Assembly: GCA_002371715.1 (NCBI GenBank)
Contig: DFGF01000071.1
Coordinates: 1-7,854, forward strand
DNA length: 7,854 nt
Reading direction: 5' to 3'
Origin: Prevotella sp. UBA3757
Lineage (GTDB): Bacteria; Bacteroidota; Bacteroidia; Bacteroidales; Bacteroidaceae
The position numbers were made by a program, and so were the translations under genes. Every line of letters begins with the position of its first letter. The stretch's first letter is position 1. Of this stretch, positions 1-6,765 are shown in pieces. Below the pieces are notes generated by a model. It was not told where the DNA came from. It saw only the letters and a program-made list of their open reading frames with translations, and did not search any database.

Positions 1-497
1 CTGGCAGTATAGAGAATGTTGTAGATGACCTCGTCCAGCAGCCCGCGCTGGTAGACATATCGCTTGCGCACGATTTCCTGCATCGTCTTGGCGGCGTCGG
101 CCAGCGTACTCTTGTCCTTGCGCAGTATCATGGCCTTGGGGACGCTGGCAGGCTTCATCTCGAAAGTCTTCAGCTGGAACGACGAGTAGACGGTGCCGTC
201 GTCGGCGGCCACGGCAAACTGGTGGCTCTGCTTGATGCCGCCCAGACCGTCGCTAAACACCGAGTCCTGGGTGAAGGCGCGGCGCTCGGTCTCGTTGACG
301 TCCTTTTCCAGATAGCGGGCCGTCTCGTTGATTTCCAGATTGTGCGAGGCCTGGTAGAGCGAACGGTAGACGCTCTCGTCAAACTGCTCCTTCTTCATCT
401 TGACCATCTCCTCGACATACGAGAACTGGAGGTAGAGCAGCGCCAGGAACGAGAATCCCATGATGACGGCTATGATCCAAATAGTAGACTTCTTCAT
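1..497 (-). CDS. Sensor histidine kinase, N-terminal part (RprX-like), runs off the left edge
   Basis: An open frame without stops reads leftwards from the ATG at 497-495 to the window edge, giving 165 codons. It opens MKKSTIWIIAVIMGF, followed by a hydrophobic stretch to about residue 24 (one membrane helix), then a charged segment (EEMVKMKKEQFDESVYRSLY) likely to be the extracytoplasmic sensor portion. From memory this start and the following pattern (EQFDESV..SLYQ..., then ETARYLEKD) resemble Bacteroidales kinases of the RprX type, partners of the OmpR-family regulator RprY. The dimerisation, H-box and ATPase domains lie outside the window, so kinase identity is inferred. It follows the TonB receptor gene by 123 bases in the same direction, and it has its own -7 box with unusual symmetry around it. 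The role would be envelope signal transduction in the inner membrane. The call 'membrane signalling protein' is fairly safe; the exact family is less so. Confidence 0.72.
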   Translation of the reverse strand, partial: MKKSTIWIIAVIMGFSFLALLYLQFSYVEEMVKMKKEQFDESVYRSLYQASHNLEINETARYLEKDVNETERRAFTQDSVFSDGLGGIKQSHQFAVAADDGTVYSSFQLKTFEMKPASVPKAMILRKDKSTLADAAKTMQEIVRKRYVYQRGLLDEVIYNILYTA

Positions 498-504
498 ATT
501 TGCA

Positions 505-522
505 CTAAAAAAACTTCTTCAT
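505..522 (-). other. Five-codon mini-ORF (MKKFF-stop) ahead of the kinase start
   Basis: Reading leftwards, ATG at 522-520 is followed by AAG AAG TTT TTT and the stop TAG at 507-505, seven bases before the kinase ATG. Its first twelve bases of context (ATATGAAGAAGT) repeat exactly at the real start. The predicted transcription start is only a few bases before this ATG, so the mini-ORF would be nearly leaderless. Translation is not shown. It could be a leader peptide or simply the footprint of a small duplication. Confidence 0.3.
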
Positions 523-561
523 ATCGGGTGCAAAGATAGCATTTATCCCGATACGAAGAAG
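514..561. repeat. 15-bp inverted repeat bracketing the kinase core promoter
   Basis: The left arm 514-528 (CTTCTTCATATCGGG) and right arm 547-561 (CCCGATACGAAGAAG) are reverse complements at 14 of 15 positions, with 18 bases between them. The single mismatch would be a G-U wobble in leftward RNA, so a read-through transcript from the receptor gene could form a continuous 15-bp stem. The right arm covers the -33 region and the left arm the presumed start of transcription, with the -7 box between, as expected for an operator. No T-run follows, so it is not a standard terminator. Confidence 0.6.
531..538 (-). promoter_or_regulatory. Promoter -7 box of the histidine kinase gene (weak -33)
   Basis: The reverse strand reads TATCTTTG, matching the Bacteroidetes -7 consensus TAnnTTTG, and continues with CACCCG as at three other promoters here. 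The expected start of transcription is near 524-527. At the proper distance upstream (558-562) there is no TTTG, only CTTC/GCTT, so basal strength should be low and an activator may be needed. The box sits in the loop of a 15-bp inverted repeat. Confidence 0.6.
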
Positions 562-577
562 CCGAATCGCTAATTAT

Positions 578-606
578 TTCCGTTAATTTTAACGTCTTTA
601 ACGGAA
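578..606. promoter_or_regulatory. CGTTAA repeat cluster between receptor and kinase genes
   Basis: Arms TTCCGTTAA (578-586) and TTAACGGAA (598-606) form a perfect 9-bp inverted repeat. A further TTAACG at 589-594 makes three copies of the same hexamer: two direct, 9 bases apart, and one inverted. The cluster starts 15 bases past the receptor stop and lies roughly 53-81 bases upstream of the predicted kinase transcription start, where an activator would bind. A binding site for a response regulator is my inference. As an RNA hairpin it lacks a T-tract, so termination is less likely. Confidence 0.42.
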
Positions 607-620
607 TCAGCGCGTTTTAG

Positions 621-2996
621 TTAAAAATGTAGCTTTAAGTCGACGCCCATCTGGAACGGATTGCCGCGCTGTGCAACGTAAATGGTTTCGCCGCCGAAAT
701 TGCTGTCGATGGCAAAGACGTTGTAGTTCGTATTGGCCAGGTTGCGGCCCCATACGGAGACGGTCACAGGCGACAGGTCAGCGTCGATATGGGCGCCAAG
801 CACGGTGTAGAGCTTCTGGCTGTACGTGTTGGCCGAATCCCAGTAGGTCTTACCCTGAGCCGTACAGTTGACACCCAGCGTCACGCTGCGCAGCACGTCG
901 CTGCCCAGGTCGAAACGGTAGTCAGCGGCAGCGGCAATGGTGTGCTGGGGCACGAAGGGCACCCACTTGTCCTTGTAGTCCACGGGGCTGACCTGACCAT
1001 CGACGGTCACGCTGTCCATATACTCCTTAAATTTCGCGCGCGTGTAGCCATAGCTTACTGCCCAGTTCAGCCGGTTGTCAATGGCACTGCCGCGCAGCGT
1101 GGCCTCCACGCCGCAGCTGTAGCTCTTGCCGGCATTAACCATCGAGCGACCGAAACCATACTGGGTGGCAAAGACCGTCAGCTGCTGGTTACGAATCTGC
1201 ATGTAATAGCCAGAGAGGTCGAGTTGCAGCGAGTTGTTGAACAGGTTCAGGTGTGTGCCGAACTCATAGTTCCACGACTCCTCAGGCTTGTATTGTATGG
1301 TGTTGCGGATGTTGTCGTAGGCCTTGGCGTCGTGGCTGATTTCCATGTCGCCACGGGCTGACTGGGCAGCCCCCCTCAACTCTGACTGCAGGATGTCGCT
1401 GAACATCTGGATGTTGAAACCGCCGGCACGATAGCCTTTCGATACCATTGCATAGATGTTGCTGCCACTGTTGCCGATGGTGTATGTCAGTCCCACCTTG
1501 GGCAGGAACTGTTCGAAGGAGGCATCCTCCTCGTGCTCCAGCACGGAGCGCACATTGGCCTTCACGTTGACGCCCATCACGCTCTCGTCCAGATGGGTCA
1601 CCGCGCTGGTGGCGTAGTCTATAGAGGTCTGGGTGATGTCGTAGCGGAAGCCAAGGGTAGCCATCAGCCTGTCTGTCAGGTGCAGGTTCGACTCGTGGAA
1701 GAATCCGTAGTTGGTCAGTGGCGTGTGGAAGAGTCCAGGTATGGTCTCCGTCTCCATCGTGATGTGGCATCCGCCGGCGCGTGCTATCATTGCCGTGGCG
1801 GCCTCCATGCCCATGCGCTTTGCCATCGAGTTGAGCATGCCGTAGTAGGCATAGTCCTCAATCTGCTTCGACAGGAACTGGTTCATGTCGGGGTCAAAAT
1901 ATACGGGGGCATTCGTCTTCTGCCACTGGTGGGAAAAGAAAGCACCCGTCGTGCCCTGCCAGATGCCCATGCGCTGGCTCTTCAGCACAAGTTCCTGCGT
2001 GACGGCATTCTGCAGCTGCTTCTCCTCCATGTGCATGTAGTCGGCTGGGCGGTAGTCGATGTCCATCAGCATGTCGTCGTTCAGGTATTGCCAGCTGGCG
2101 GTGTAGATCATGTCGGCCCAGTCGCCGGCATACGTCAGGTTGACACCGGCGTTCGCCATGTGGCGTCTGTAGTTGCCCTGCCAGTTGGTCGAGGGGTTTG
2201 CGGCACGCTCCTTGTTGTCGTCCAGCTGGCCATAGGGGAAACCGTTCTGCTTGACATACTGATAGTCGCCAACGAGGTCGAGCGTGAGCCGGTCTGAAAG
2301 CTTGGTCACCAGGCGCAGCCTGCCGCCGGCCTCGTCCATCTTGTCGGCGCGCTCATTATTAAAGTCGTTGCGGAAGAAACCGTTCGTGCCGTTGTAGAAA
2401 GCAGCCAGCGAGAGGGCTGCCCGGTCGCTGAACTTATGGTAGAAGGCCACGTCGGCATTGCGCTGGAAGTGGGTACCCACGCCAAGACGGATGTCGGTGC
2501 CTTGGTAGGTCATGGGATTTTTGGTGAACACTCTGACCAGTCCACCCTCGGTGTTCATGCCGTAGAGCGTACCCTGCGGACCGCGCAGCACGTCGACACG
2601 GTCAAGTCCGTAGAAGTGGCTGTTGTATGTCGACTTGCTCATCAGGGGGATATTGTCGACGTATATGCCCATCGAAGGACTGTTGACGCGCGAACCGATA
2701 CCTCTGACGTACATCGACGATGTGTAGCGCGAACCGTATGCCGGCATCACGAACGAAGGCACGAAACTGGAAACCTCGCGCAGGTCGCTGATGTTCAGTC
2801 GGTTCAACTCGCTGGTCGTCAGCACGTTGCTGCTCAACGGCTGCTGGCGCAACTTATAATAATCTTTCGACTGAGCTACTACCACCACTTCGTCAAGGTC
2901 GTGGACGCGCGAAGAGTCTGCCACTACGCCAATGTTCTCTGCCCCTGCGGGCAACAGCATACTGGCAGCTACTGATAAAAGAATCACTTTTTTCAT
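621..2996 (-). CDS. TonB-dependent outer-membrane receptor (not SusC type)
   Basis: The product is 791 residues. It starts with a signal peptide (MKK, hydrophobic to about 17, likely cleavage after A19), then a TonB box around residues 34-42 (LDEVVVVAQ). The plug domain runs about 47-155 with YVRGIGSR (96-103), GIYVDNIPL (110-118) and the family hallmark RVDVLRGPQGTLYG (133-146). The rest is beta-barrel sequence with alternating aromatic/polar strands, ending in FQMGVDLKLHF with the C-terminal phenylalanine typical of outer-membrane proteins. Energy-coupled import through TonB-ExbBD is the family role. The N-terminal carboxypeptidase-like domain of SusC proteins is absent and no SusD gene is adjacent, so a siderophore-, vitamin- or small-ligand-type receptor is more likely than glycan uptake. 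The substrate cannot be told. The ATG at 2996 is chosen because the signal peptide begins there. A good promoter lies at 3041-3072. I see no frameshift or missing plug motif. Confidence 0.95.
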   Translation of the reverse strand: MKKVILLSVAASMLLPAGAENIGVVADSSRVHDLDEVVVVAQSKDYYKLRQQPLSSNVLTTSELNRLNISDLREVSSFVPSFVMPAYGSRYTSSMYVRGIGSRVNSPSMGIYVDNIPLMSKSTYNSHFYGLDRVDVLRGPQGTLYGMNTEGGLVRVFTKNPMTYQGTDIRLGVGTHFQRNADVAFYHKFSDRAALSLAAFYNGTNGFFRNDFNNERADKMDEAGGRLRLVTKLSDRLTLDLVGDYQYVKQNGFPYGQLDDNKERAANPSTNWQGNYRRHMANAGVNLTYAGDWADMIYTASWQYLNDDMLMDIDYRPADYMHMEEKQLQNAVTQELVLKSQRMGIWQGTTGAFFSHQWQKTNAPVYFDPDMNQFLSKQIEDYAYYGMLNSMAKRMGMEAATAMIARAGGCHITMETETIPGLFHTPLTNYGFFHESNLHLTDRLMATLGFRYDITQTSIDYATSAVTHLDESVMGVNVKANVRSVLEHEEDASFEQFLPKVGLTYTIGNSGSNIYAMVSKGYRAGGFNIQMFSDILQSELRGAAQSARGDMEISHDAKAYDNIRNTIQYKPEESWNYEFGTHLNLFNNSLQLDLSGYYMQIRNQQLTVFATQYGFGRSMVNAGKSYSCGVEATLRGSAIDNRLNWAVSYGYTRAKFKEYMDSVTVDGQVSPVDYKDKWVPFVPQHTIAAAADYRFDLGSDVLRSVTLGVNCTAQGKTYWDSANTYSQKLYTVLGAHIDADLSPVTVSVWGRNLANTNYNVFAIDSNFGGETIYVAQRGNPFQMGVDLKLHF

Positions 2997-3040
2997 TATT
3001 AAAAAGGACTAAAAATTAATTATGTGTTTAAAACCGGGTG

Positions 3041-3072
3041 CAAAGGTACGCACTTTTTTTTGTTCTTACAAT
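3041..3072 (-). promoter_or_regulatory. Promoter of the TonB-dependent receptor
   Basis: On the reverse strand ATTG (3069-3072) is followed after 20 bases by TACCTTTG (3041-3048), matching the sigma-ABfr pattern with one change in the -33 box. The downstream bases CACCCGG match other promoters in this window. Transcription should start near 3034-3038, giving a leader of about 40 A/T-rich bases before the ATG at 2996. Confidence 0.75.
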
Positions 3073-3153
3073 CCATATTTATAGGGATTTTTACCGTTGT
3101 AAGGCCCAAAAACAAAAAAAATGCAGTAAAAGGCAAAAAAAGTTGCCGAAAAA

Positions 3154-3185
3154 TTTGGAGGAATAAAAAAAACTCCGTACCTTTG
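3154..3185 (+). promoter_or_regulatory. Promoter of tRNA-Arg
   Basis: TTTG (3154-3157), 20 bases, then TACCTTTG (3178-3185) is a perfect Bacteroidetes sigma-ABfr promoter. It is followed by CACCCG, leaving a short leader of roughly 15-20 bases before the tRNA at 3208. It is divergent from the receptor promoter, about 80 bases away. A GGCAA-N6-TTGCC inverted repeat (3132-3147) lies just upstream and might be a binding site, but it is too short to call. Confidence 0.85.
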
Positions 3186-3207
3186 CACCCGCAAATCAGA
3201 TAACGGA

Positions 3208-3281
3208 GGTTCCGTAGCTCAACTGAATAGAGCATCTGACTACGGATCAGAAGGTTGTGGGTTTGAATCCCGCCGGAATCA
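3208..3281 (+). tRNA. trnR: tRNA-Arg, anticodon ACG
   Basis: Folds as a complete cloverleaf. Acceptor GGTTCCG (3208-3214) pairs with CGGAATC (3274-3280), with one G-U pair. The D-stem is GCTC/GAGC (3217-3220, 3230-3233). The anticodon stem TCTGA/TCAGA (3235-3239, 3247-3251) holds loop CTACGGA with anticodon ACG at 3242-3244. The T-stem is GTGGG/CCCGC (3257-3261, 3269-3273). A3281 is the discriminator and no CCA is encoded. A34 would normally be modified to inosine by TadA to read CGU/CGC/CGA. Oddity: position 19 is A (3226) and position 56 is T (3264) instead of the near-universal G19 and C56. Confidence 0.97.
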
Positions 3282-3282
3282 C

Positions 3283-3313
3283 AAAAGAGAGGTCGTTGAC
3301 CTCTCTTTTTCTT
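3283..3313 (+). terminator. Rho-independent terminator of tRNA-Arg
   Basis: A 12-bp stem (3283-3294 with 3298-3309) has a three-base GTT loop, an A-rich 5' side and a T-rich 3' side ending TTTTTCTT. It starts two bases after the tRNA discriminator, so it probably defines the 3' end of the precursor. Confidence 0.88.
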
Positions 3314-3361
3314 GTTCTGCTCTTCTTTTGTTCGAAAATAAAAAGAAAAACAGGTTTTCCT

Positions 3362-3392
3362 TTTGTATTTTGCTCACTTATTCGTACCTTTG
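3362..3392 (+). promoter_or_regulatory. Promoter of the four-gene operon
   Basis: TTTG (3362-3365), 19 bases, then TACCTTTG (3385-3392) matches sigma-ABfr. The following bases are CAGGAAA instead of the CACCCG seen at the other four promoters. The expected transcription start is near 3397-3400, giving an A/T-rich leader of about 28 bases before the ATG at 3427 without a recognisable Shine-Dalgarno sequence. Confidence 0.8.
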
Positions 3393-3426
3393 CAGGAAAT
3401 AAAGTTAATTATACCTATTTTATATT

Positions 3427-5013
3427 ATGAAACTCAACGAAATACTGAGCGGCCAGTTGAACGCCGCAGAGTGGGAAGCGAAAGGCTATGAGCTGCCCAA
3501 GTTTGACATTGCAAAACTTCGCGAGAAGACGGCCAAGGAGCCGACATGGGTTCACTTCGGTGGTGGCAACATCTTCAGGGCCTTTCCTGCAGCCATCCTG
3601 AACGACGCACTGAACACGGGCAAGTACGACCGTGGCGTCATCGTCGCTGAAACCTTCGACTTCGAGGTCATTGACAAGGCCTATTCACCCTACAACAACC
3701 TGTCGCTGCTGGTGTCGCTGCAGTCAACAGGCACCATCGAAAAAAAGGTGATAGCCTCGGTGACCGAGGCACTCAAGGCCGACCCGCAGTTTCCTGACTG
3801 GCAGCGGCTGGTGGACATCTTCAGGAATCCGAGCCTCCAGATGATTTCGTTCACCATTACCGAAAAGGGCTACACGTTCAACGAGGCCGATCTGGCTCGC
3901 GGCATGAGTCCGCTGTTTGCCATGGGCAAGGTGTGTGCCCTGCTCTACGAGCGCTTCCAGGCCGGCGCACTGCCGCTGACGGTGCAGTCGATGGACAACT
4001 GTTCGCACAATGGCGACAAGGTGAAGGCCGGTGTCTTTGCCTATGCTGAACGCTGGCTGAAGGACGGACTCGTGCCACAGGCTTTCCTCGACTACCTGAA
4101 GGACGAGATGAAGGTGACCTTCCCATGGTCAATGATCGACAAGATTACGCCGCGCCCCCATGAGAAGGTCAAGGAACTGCTGGCCAAGGACGGCTTCGAG
4201 GACAACAACTATATTGAGACTGAGAAACACACCTTTACGGCCCCCTTCGTCAATGCTGAGGAGGTGCAATACCTGGTCATCGAGGACAACTACACCAATG
4301 GTCGTCCCCCACTCGACTTGGGCGGTGCGCTTTACACTACGCGCGAGACCGTCGACAAAGTTGAGACCATGAAGGTTACCACCTGCCTGAACCCGCTTCA
4401 TACGGCCATGAGCATCTACGGATGCATGCTGGGCTACACGCTCATCTCGGCCGAGATGAAGGACGACGACCTGAGGGCCTTCATCCAGAAGATAGGCTAT
4501 ATAGAGGCCATGCCCGTGGTGGTTGACCCAGGCGTGCTGAACCCCTACGAGTTCATCGGAGCCGTCATCAACCGCCGACTGCCCAACCCTTTCATGCCAG
4601 ACGCACCACAACGCATAGCCATGGATACCAGCCAGAAATTGCCGATACGCTTTGGCGAGACACTGAAGAAGTACATAGCACGTGGTCTCGACATGTCGAA
4701 CCTCGTGCTGATACCCCTCACGCTGGCCGGATATGCCCGCTACCTGAAGGGCATCAAGGACGACGGTACACCCTTCGACCCCTCACCCGACCCCATGCTC
4801 GAGGAACTGCAGGCCATCGTGGCTCCACTCGAGATTGGCAAGGCCGACCAGGACTGGAGTCCGCTGCGCCAGCTCTATACGCGCAAGGACATCTTCGGAC
4901 TCGACCTTTACGAAGCCGGCCTTGGCAACCAGATTGAGGGCATGGTCAAGGAGCTCTTTGCTGGCAACGGAGCCGTTCGTGCCACGCTGCACAAGTATGT
5001 CAGCCAGCGGTAA
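3427..5013 (+). CDS. Mannitol dehydrogenase / fructuronate reductase family oxidoreductase
   Basis: The 528-residue product belongs to the long-chain polyol dehydrogenase family (mannitol 2-dehydrogenase, UxuB, UxaB). These cytoplasmic enzymes interconvert polyols or aldonates and the corresponding ketoses or keto-acids with NAD(P). The nucleotide-binding start is WVHFGGGNIFRAF (41-53). A central QSMDNCSHNG holds N191, the position also occupied by the oxyanion-hole Asn of Pseudomonas mannitol dehydrogenase. The C-terminal domain has the catalytic block KVTTCLNPLH (K316, N322, H325). K to N is six residues here, against five in the Pseudomonas enzyme as I remember it (K295, N300, H303), so this is probably a distinct subfamily. 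Length is somewhat above the usual 450-490. The substrate is undecided: no uxuA, uxaC, kdgK or sugar transporter is nearby. It is the first gene of an apparent operon, with the HIT gene 56 bases downstream and no terminator between. Confidence 0.92.
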   Translation: MKLNEILSGQLNAAEWEAKGYELPKFDIAKLREKTAKEPTWVHFGGGNIFRAFPAAILNDALNTGKYDRGVIVAETFDFEVIDKAYSPYNNLSLLVSLQSTGTIEKKVIASVTEALKADPQFPDWQRLVDIFRNPSLQMISFTITEKGYTFNEADLARGMSPLFAMGKVCALLYERFQAGALPLTVQSMDNCSHNGDKVKAGVFAYAERWLKDGLVPQAFLDYLKDEMKVTFPWSMIDKITPRPHEKVKELLAKDGFEDNNYIETEKHTFTAPFVNAEEVQYLVIEDNYTNGRPPLDLGGALYTTRETVDKVETMKVTTCLNPLHTAMSIYGCMLGYTLISAEMKDDDLRAFIQKIGYIEAMPVVVDPGVLNPYEFIGAVINRRLPNPFMPDAPQRIAMDTSQKLPIRFGETLKKYIARGLDMSNLVLIPLTLAGYARYLKGIKDDGTPFDPSPDPMLEELQAIVAPLEIGKADQDWSPLRQLYTRKDIFGLDLYEAGLGNQIEGMVKELFAGNGAVRATLHKYVSQR

Positions 5014-5069
5014 GTATCGATAATAACAAGGAAACAACAACATCAAAAAACAATAAACTGAAGAACGAT

Positions 5070-5495
5070 ATGAAAAGCGATCCCAAAGAGTGCTTGTACT
5101 GCACCAATAACGAGACCCTTCACAATCTGATGATTGAGTTTGCACAACTGCGCGTTTCGCGTGCTTTCCTGTTCAAGGAGCAGACCTACCGCGGACGTTG
5201 CCTCGTGGCCTACAAAGACCACGTCAACGACCTCAACGAACTGAGTGACGACGACCGCAATGCCTTCATGGCCGACGTGGCCCAGGTGACGCGCGCCATG
5301 CAGAAAGCCTTTAATCCCGAAAAGATTAACTACGGAGCATACAGCGACAAGCTGTCGCACCTGCACTTCCACCTGGCTCCGAAGTATATTGACGGTCCAG
5401 ACTACGGCGGCACGTTCCAGATGAATCCCGGCAAGGTGTATCTGAGCGACGCCGAGTACAAGGAGATGATAGAGAAGATCAAGGCCAACCTGTAA
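5070..5495 (+). CDS. HIT-family nucleotide hydrolase/transferase
   Basis: The 141-residue product has the histidine-triad signature H97-L-H99-F-H101-L, where the middle histidine is the nucleophile that forms a nucleotidyl intermediate in this family. An N-terminal C8-x-x-C11 pair (ECLYC) resembles the zinc-binding CxxC of Hint-type members, and the fold core includes RGRCLVAYKDHVNDLNEL (about 48-65). HIT proteins cleave nucleotide phosphoramidates, AppppA-type dinucleotides or adenylylated conjugates; the substrate here is unknown. The segment before the triad reads YGAYSDKLSHLHFH rather than the common GQ-V-HLHFH, so it is a diverged branch. The ATG at 5070 gives a full-length start just before the CxxC. 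The gene sits 56 bases after the oxidoreductase and 22 before DUF1015, consistent with co-transcription. Confidence 0.93.
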   Translation: MKSDPKECLYCTNNETLHNLMIEFAQLRVSRAFLFKEQTYRGRCLVAYKDHVNDLNELSDDDRNAFMADVAQVTRAMQKAFNPEKINYGAYSDKLSHLHFHLAPKYIDGPDYGGTFQMNPGKVYLSDAEYKEMIEKIKANL

Positions 5496-5517
5496 AATCG
5501 TCAAATCGAAAATCAAT

Positions 5518-6765
5518 ATGGCTATCGTAAAACCATTCAAAGGAATACGCCCACCGCGCGAACTGGTAGAGCAGGTAGAAAGCCGTCCCTACGACGTGCT
5601 CAACTCTGAGGAGGCACGTGCCGAGGCCGGCGACAACGAGAAGAGCCTCTACCACATCATCAAACCCGAGATAGACTTCCCCGAAGGGACATCGGAGTAC
5701 GACCCGCGCGTCTACGAGCAGGCTGCCCGCAACTTCCAGAAATTCCAGGACAAGGGCTGGCTCGTGCAGGATGCCGACGACCACTACTACATCTACGCTC
5801 AGACCATGCAGGGCAAGACGCAGTACGGACTCGTGGTGTGCGCGCATACCGACGACTACCAGAAGGGGCACATCAAGAAGCACGAGCTGACGCGCCGCGA
5901 CAAGGAGGAGGACCGCATGAAGCACGTCCGCGTCAACAATGCCAACATCGAGCCGGTGTTCTTTGCCTATCCTGACAACCAGGTGCTCGACGCGCTCATC
6001 ATGCGCTACGCCCAGACGGAACCAGAATACGACTTTGTGGCTCCCATCGACGGTTTCCGCCACCAGTTCTGGGTTATCTCCGACCGCCAGGACATGGACA
6101 CCATCACCAGGGAGTTTGCCCAGATGCCCAGCCTCTACATTGCCGACGGACACCACCGCTCGGCAGCCGCAGCCCTGGTGGGCCAGGAGCGCCAGCAGCA
6201 GAACCCCAACCACCGTGGCGACGAGGAGTACAACTACTTCATGGCCGTCTGTTTCCAGGCCAGCCAGCTGACCATACTGGACTACAATCGCGTCGTGAAA
6301 GACCTGAACGGACTGTCGTCAGAGGAATTTCTGGCTGCCCTGCAGGTCAACTTCCTGGTCGAGGACAAAGGCACCGACATCTACAAGCCCCAGCGGCTGC
6401 ACGAGTTCTCGCTCTACCTTGACCAGCACTGGTACAGCCTTACGGCCAAGGAGGGCACCTACGACAACAACGACCCCATTGGCGTGCTCGACGTCGACAT
6501 TTCAAGCCGTCTCATCCTGGACGAGATTCTCAACATTGGCGACCTGCGTTCCTCGCAGCGCATCGACTTCGTCGGAGGTCTGCGCGGGCTAGGCGAACTG
6601 AAGCGCCGTGTTGACAGCGGCGAGATGCGGGCAGCACTGGCCCTGTATCCTGTGTCCATGCAGCAAATCATGGACATTGCCGATTCGGGCAAGATCATGC
6701 CGCCGAAGGCCACCTGGTTTGAACCAAAACTGCGTTCAGGACTTGTCATTCACAAGCTTTCATGA
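5518..6765 (+). CDS. DUF1015 family protein
   Basis: A 415-residue soluble protein with no signal peptide or membrane segment. It carries the motifs I associate with DUF1015: SRPYDVLN (22-29), the charged block KHELTRRDKEEDR (121-133), a Glu-Pro segment NIEPVFFAYP (about 142-151), and the strongly conserved IADGHHRSAAAAL (208-220). The C-terminal part has a VGGLRGLGEL segment. I recall proposals that DUF1015 proteins relate to free-serine kinases and are sometimes encoded near serine-biosynthesis genes, but I cannot confirm that here and no ser gene is in view. The His/Asp/Arg cluster DGHHR suggests a catalytic or nucleotide-handling site. It starts 22 bases after the HIT stop and its TGA overlaps the next ATG, so it is translationally coupled to the YigZ gene. 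Length is about normal for the family. Confidence 0.92.
   Translation: MAIVKPFKGIRPPRELVEQVESRPYDVLNSEEARAEAGDNEKSLYHIIKPEIDFPEGTSEYDPRVYEQAARNFQKFQDKGWLVQDADDHYYIYAQTMQGKTQYGLVVCAHTDDYQKGHIKKHELTRRDKEEDRMKHVRVNNANIEPVFFAYPDNQVLDALIMRYAQTEPEYDFVAPIDGFRHQFWVISDRQDMDTITREFAQMPSLYIADGHHRSAAAALVGQERQQQNPNHRGDEEYNYFMAVCFQASQLTILDYNRVVKDLNGLSSEEFLAALQVNFLVEDKGTDIYKPQRLHEFSLYLDQHWYSLTAKEGTYDNNDPIGVLDVDISSRLILDEILNIGDLRSSQRIDFVGGLRGLGELKRRVDSGEMRAALALYPVSMQQIMDIADSGKIMPPKATWFEPKLRSGLVIHKLS

Noticed and set aside
578..606. Palindrome as a rho-independent terminator of the receptor gene
   Set aside because: The stem is A/T-rich and followed leftwards by GGAAATAATTAG, not a T-run; a regulatory site fits better.
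2436..2975. Rightward 179-codon frame (and other long opposite frames at 1533-2297, 4129-4611, 5479-6213)
   Set aside because: These are antisense shadows of high-GC coding genes, rich in V/H/R, with no family motifs.
621..2996. SusC-type glycan receptor
   Set aside because: There is no N-terminal carboxypeptidase-like domain before the TonB box and no SusD gene beside it.
3091..3102. TTAC-CGTT-GTAA palindrome upstream of the receptor -33
   Set aside because: Arms of four bases in A/T-rich DNA are expected by chance.
3020..3235. Leftward 71-codon open frame between the receptor and tRNA-Arg
   Set aside because: It overlaps two clear promoters and the 5' half of the tRNA, is rich in F/L/K from A/T runs, and resembles no protein; it is a chance frame.
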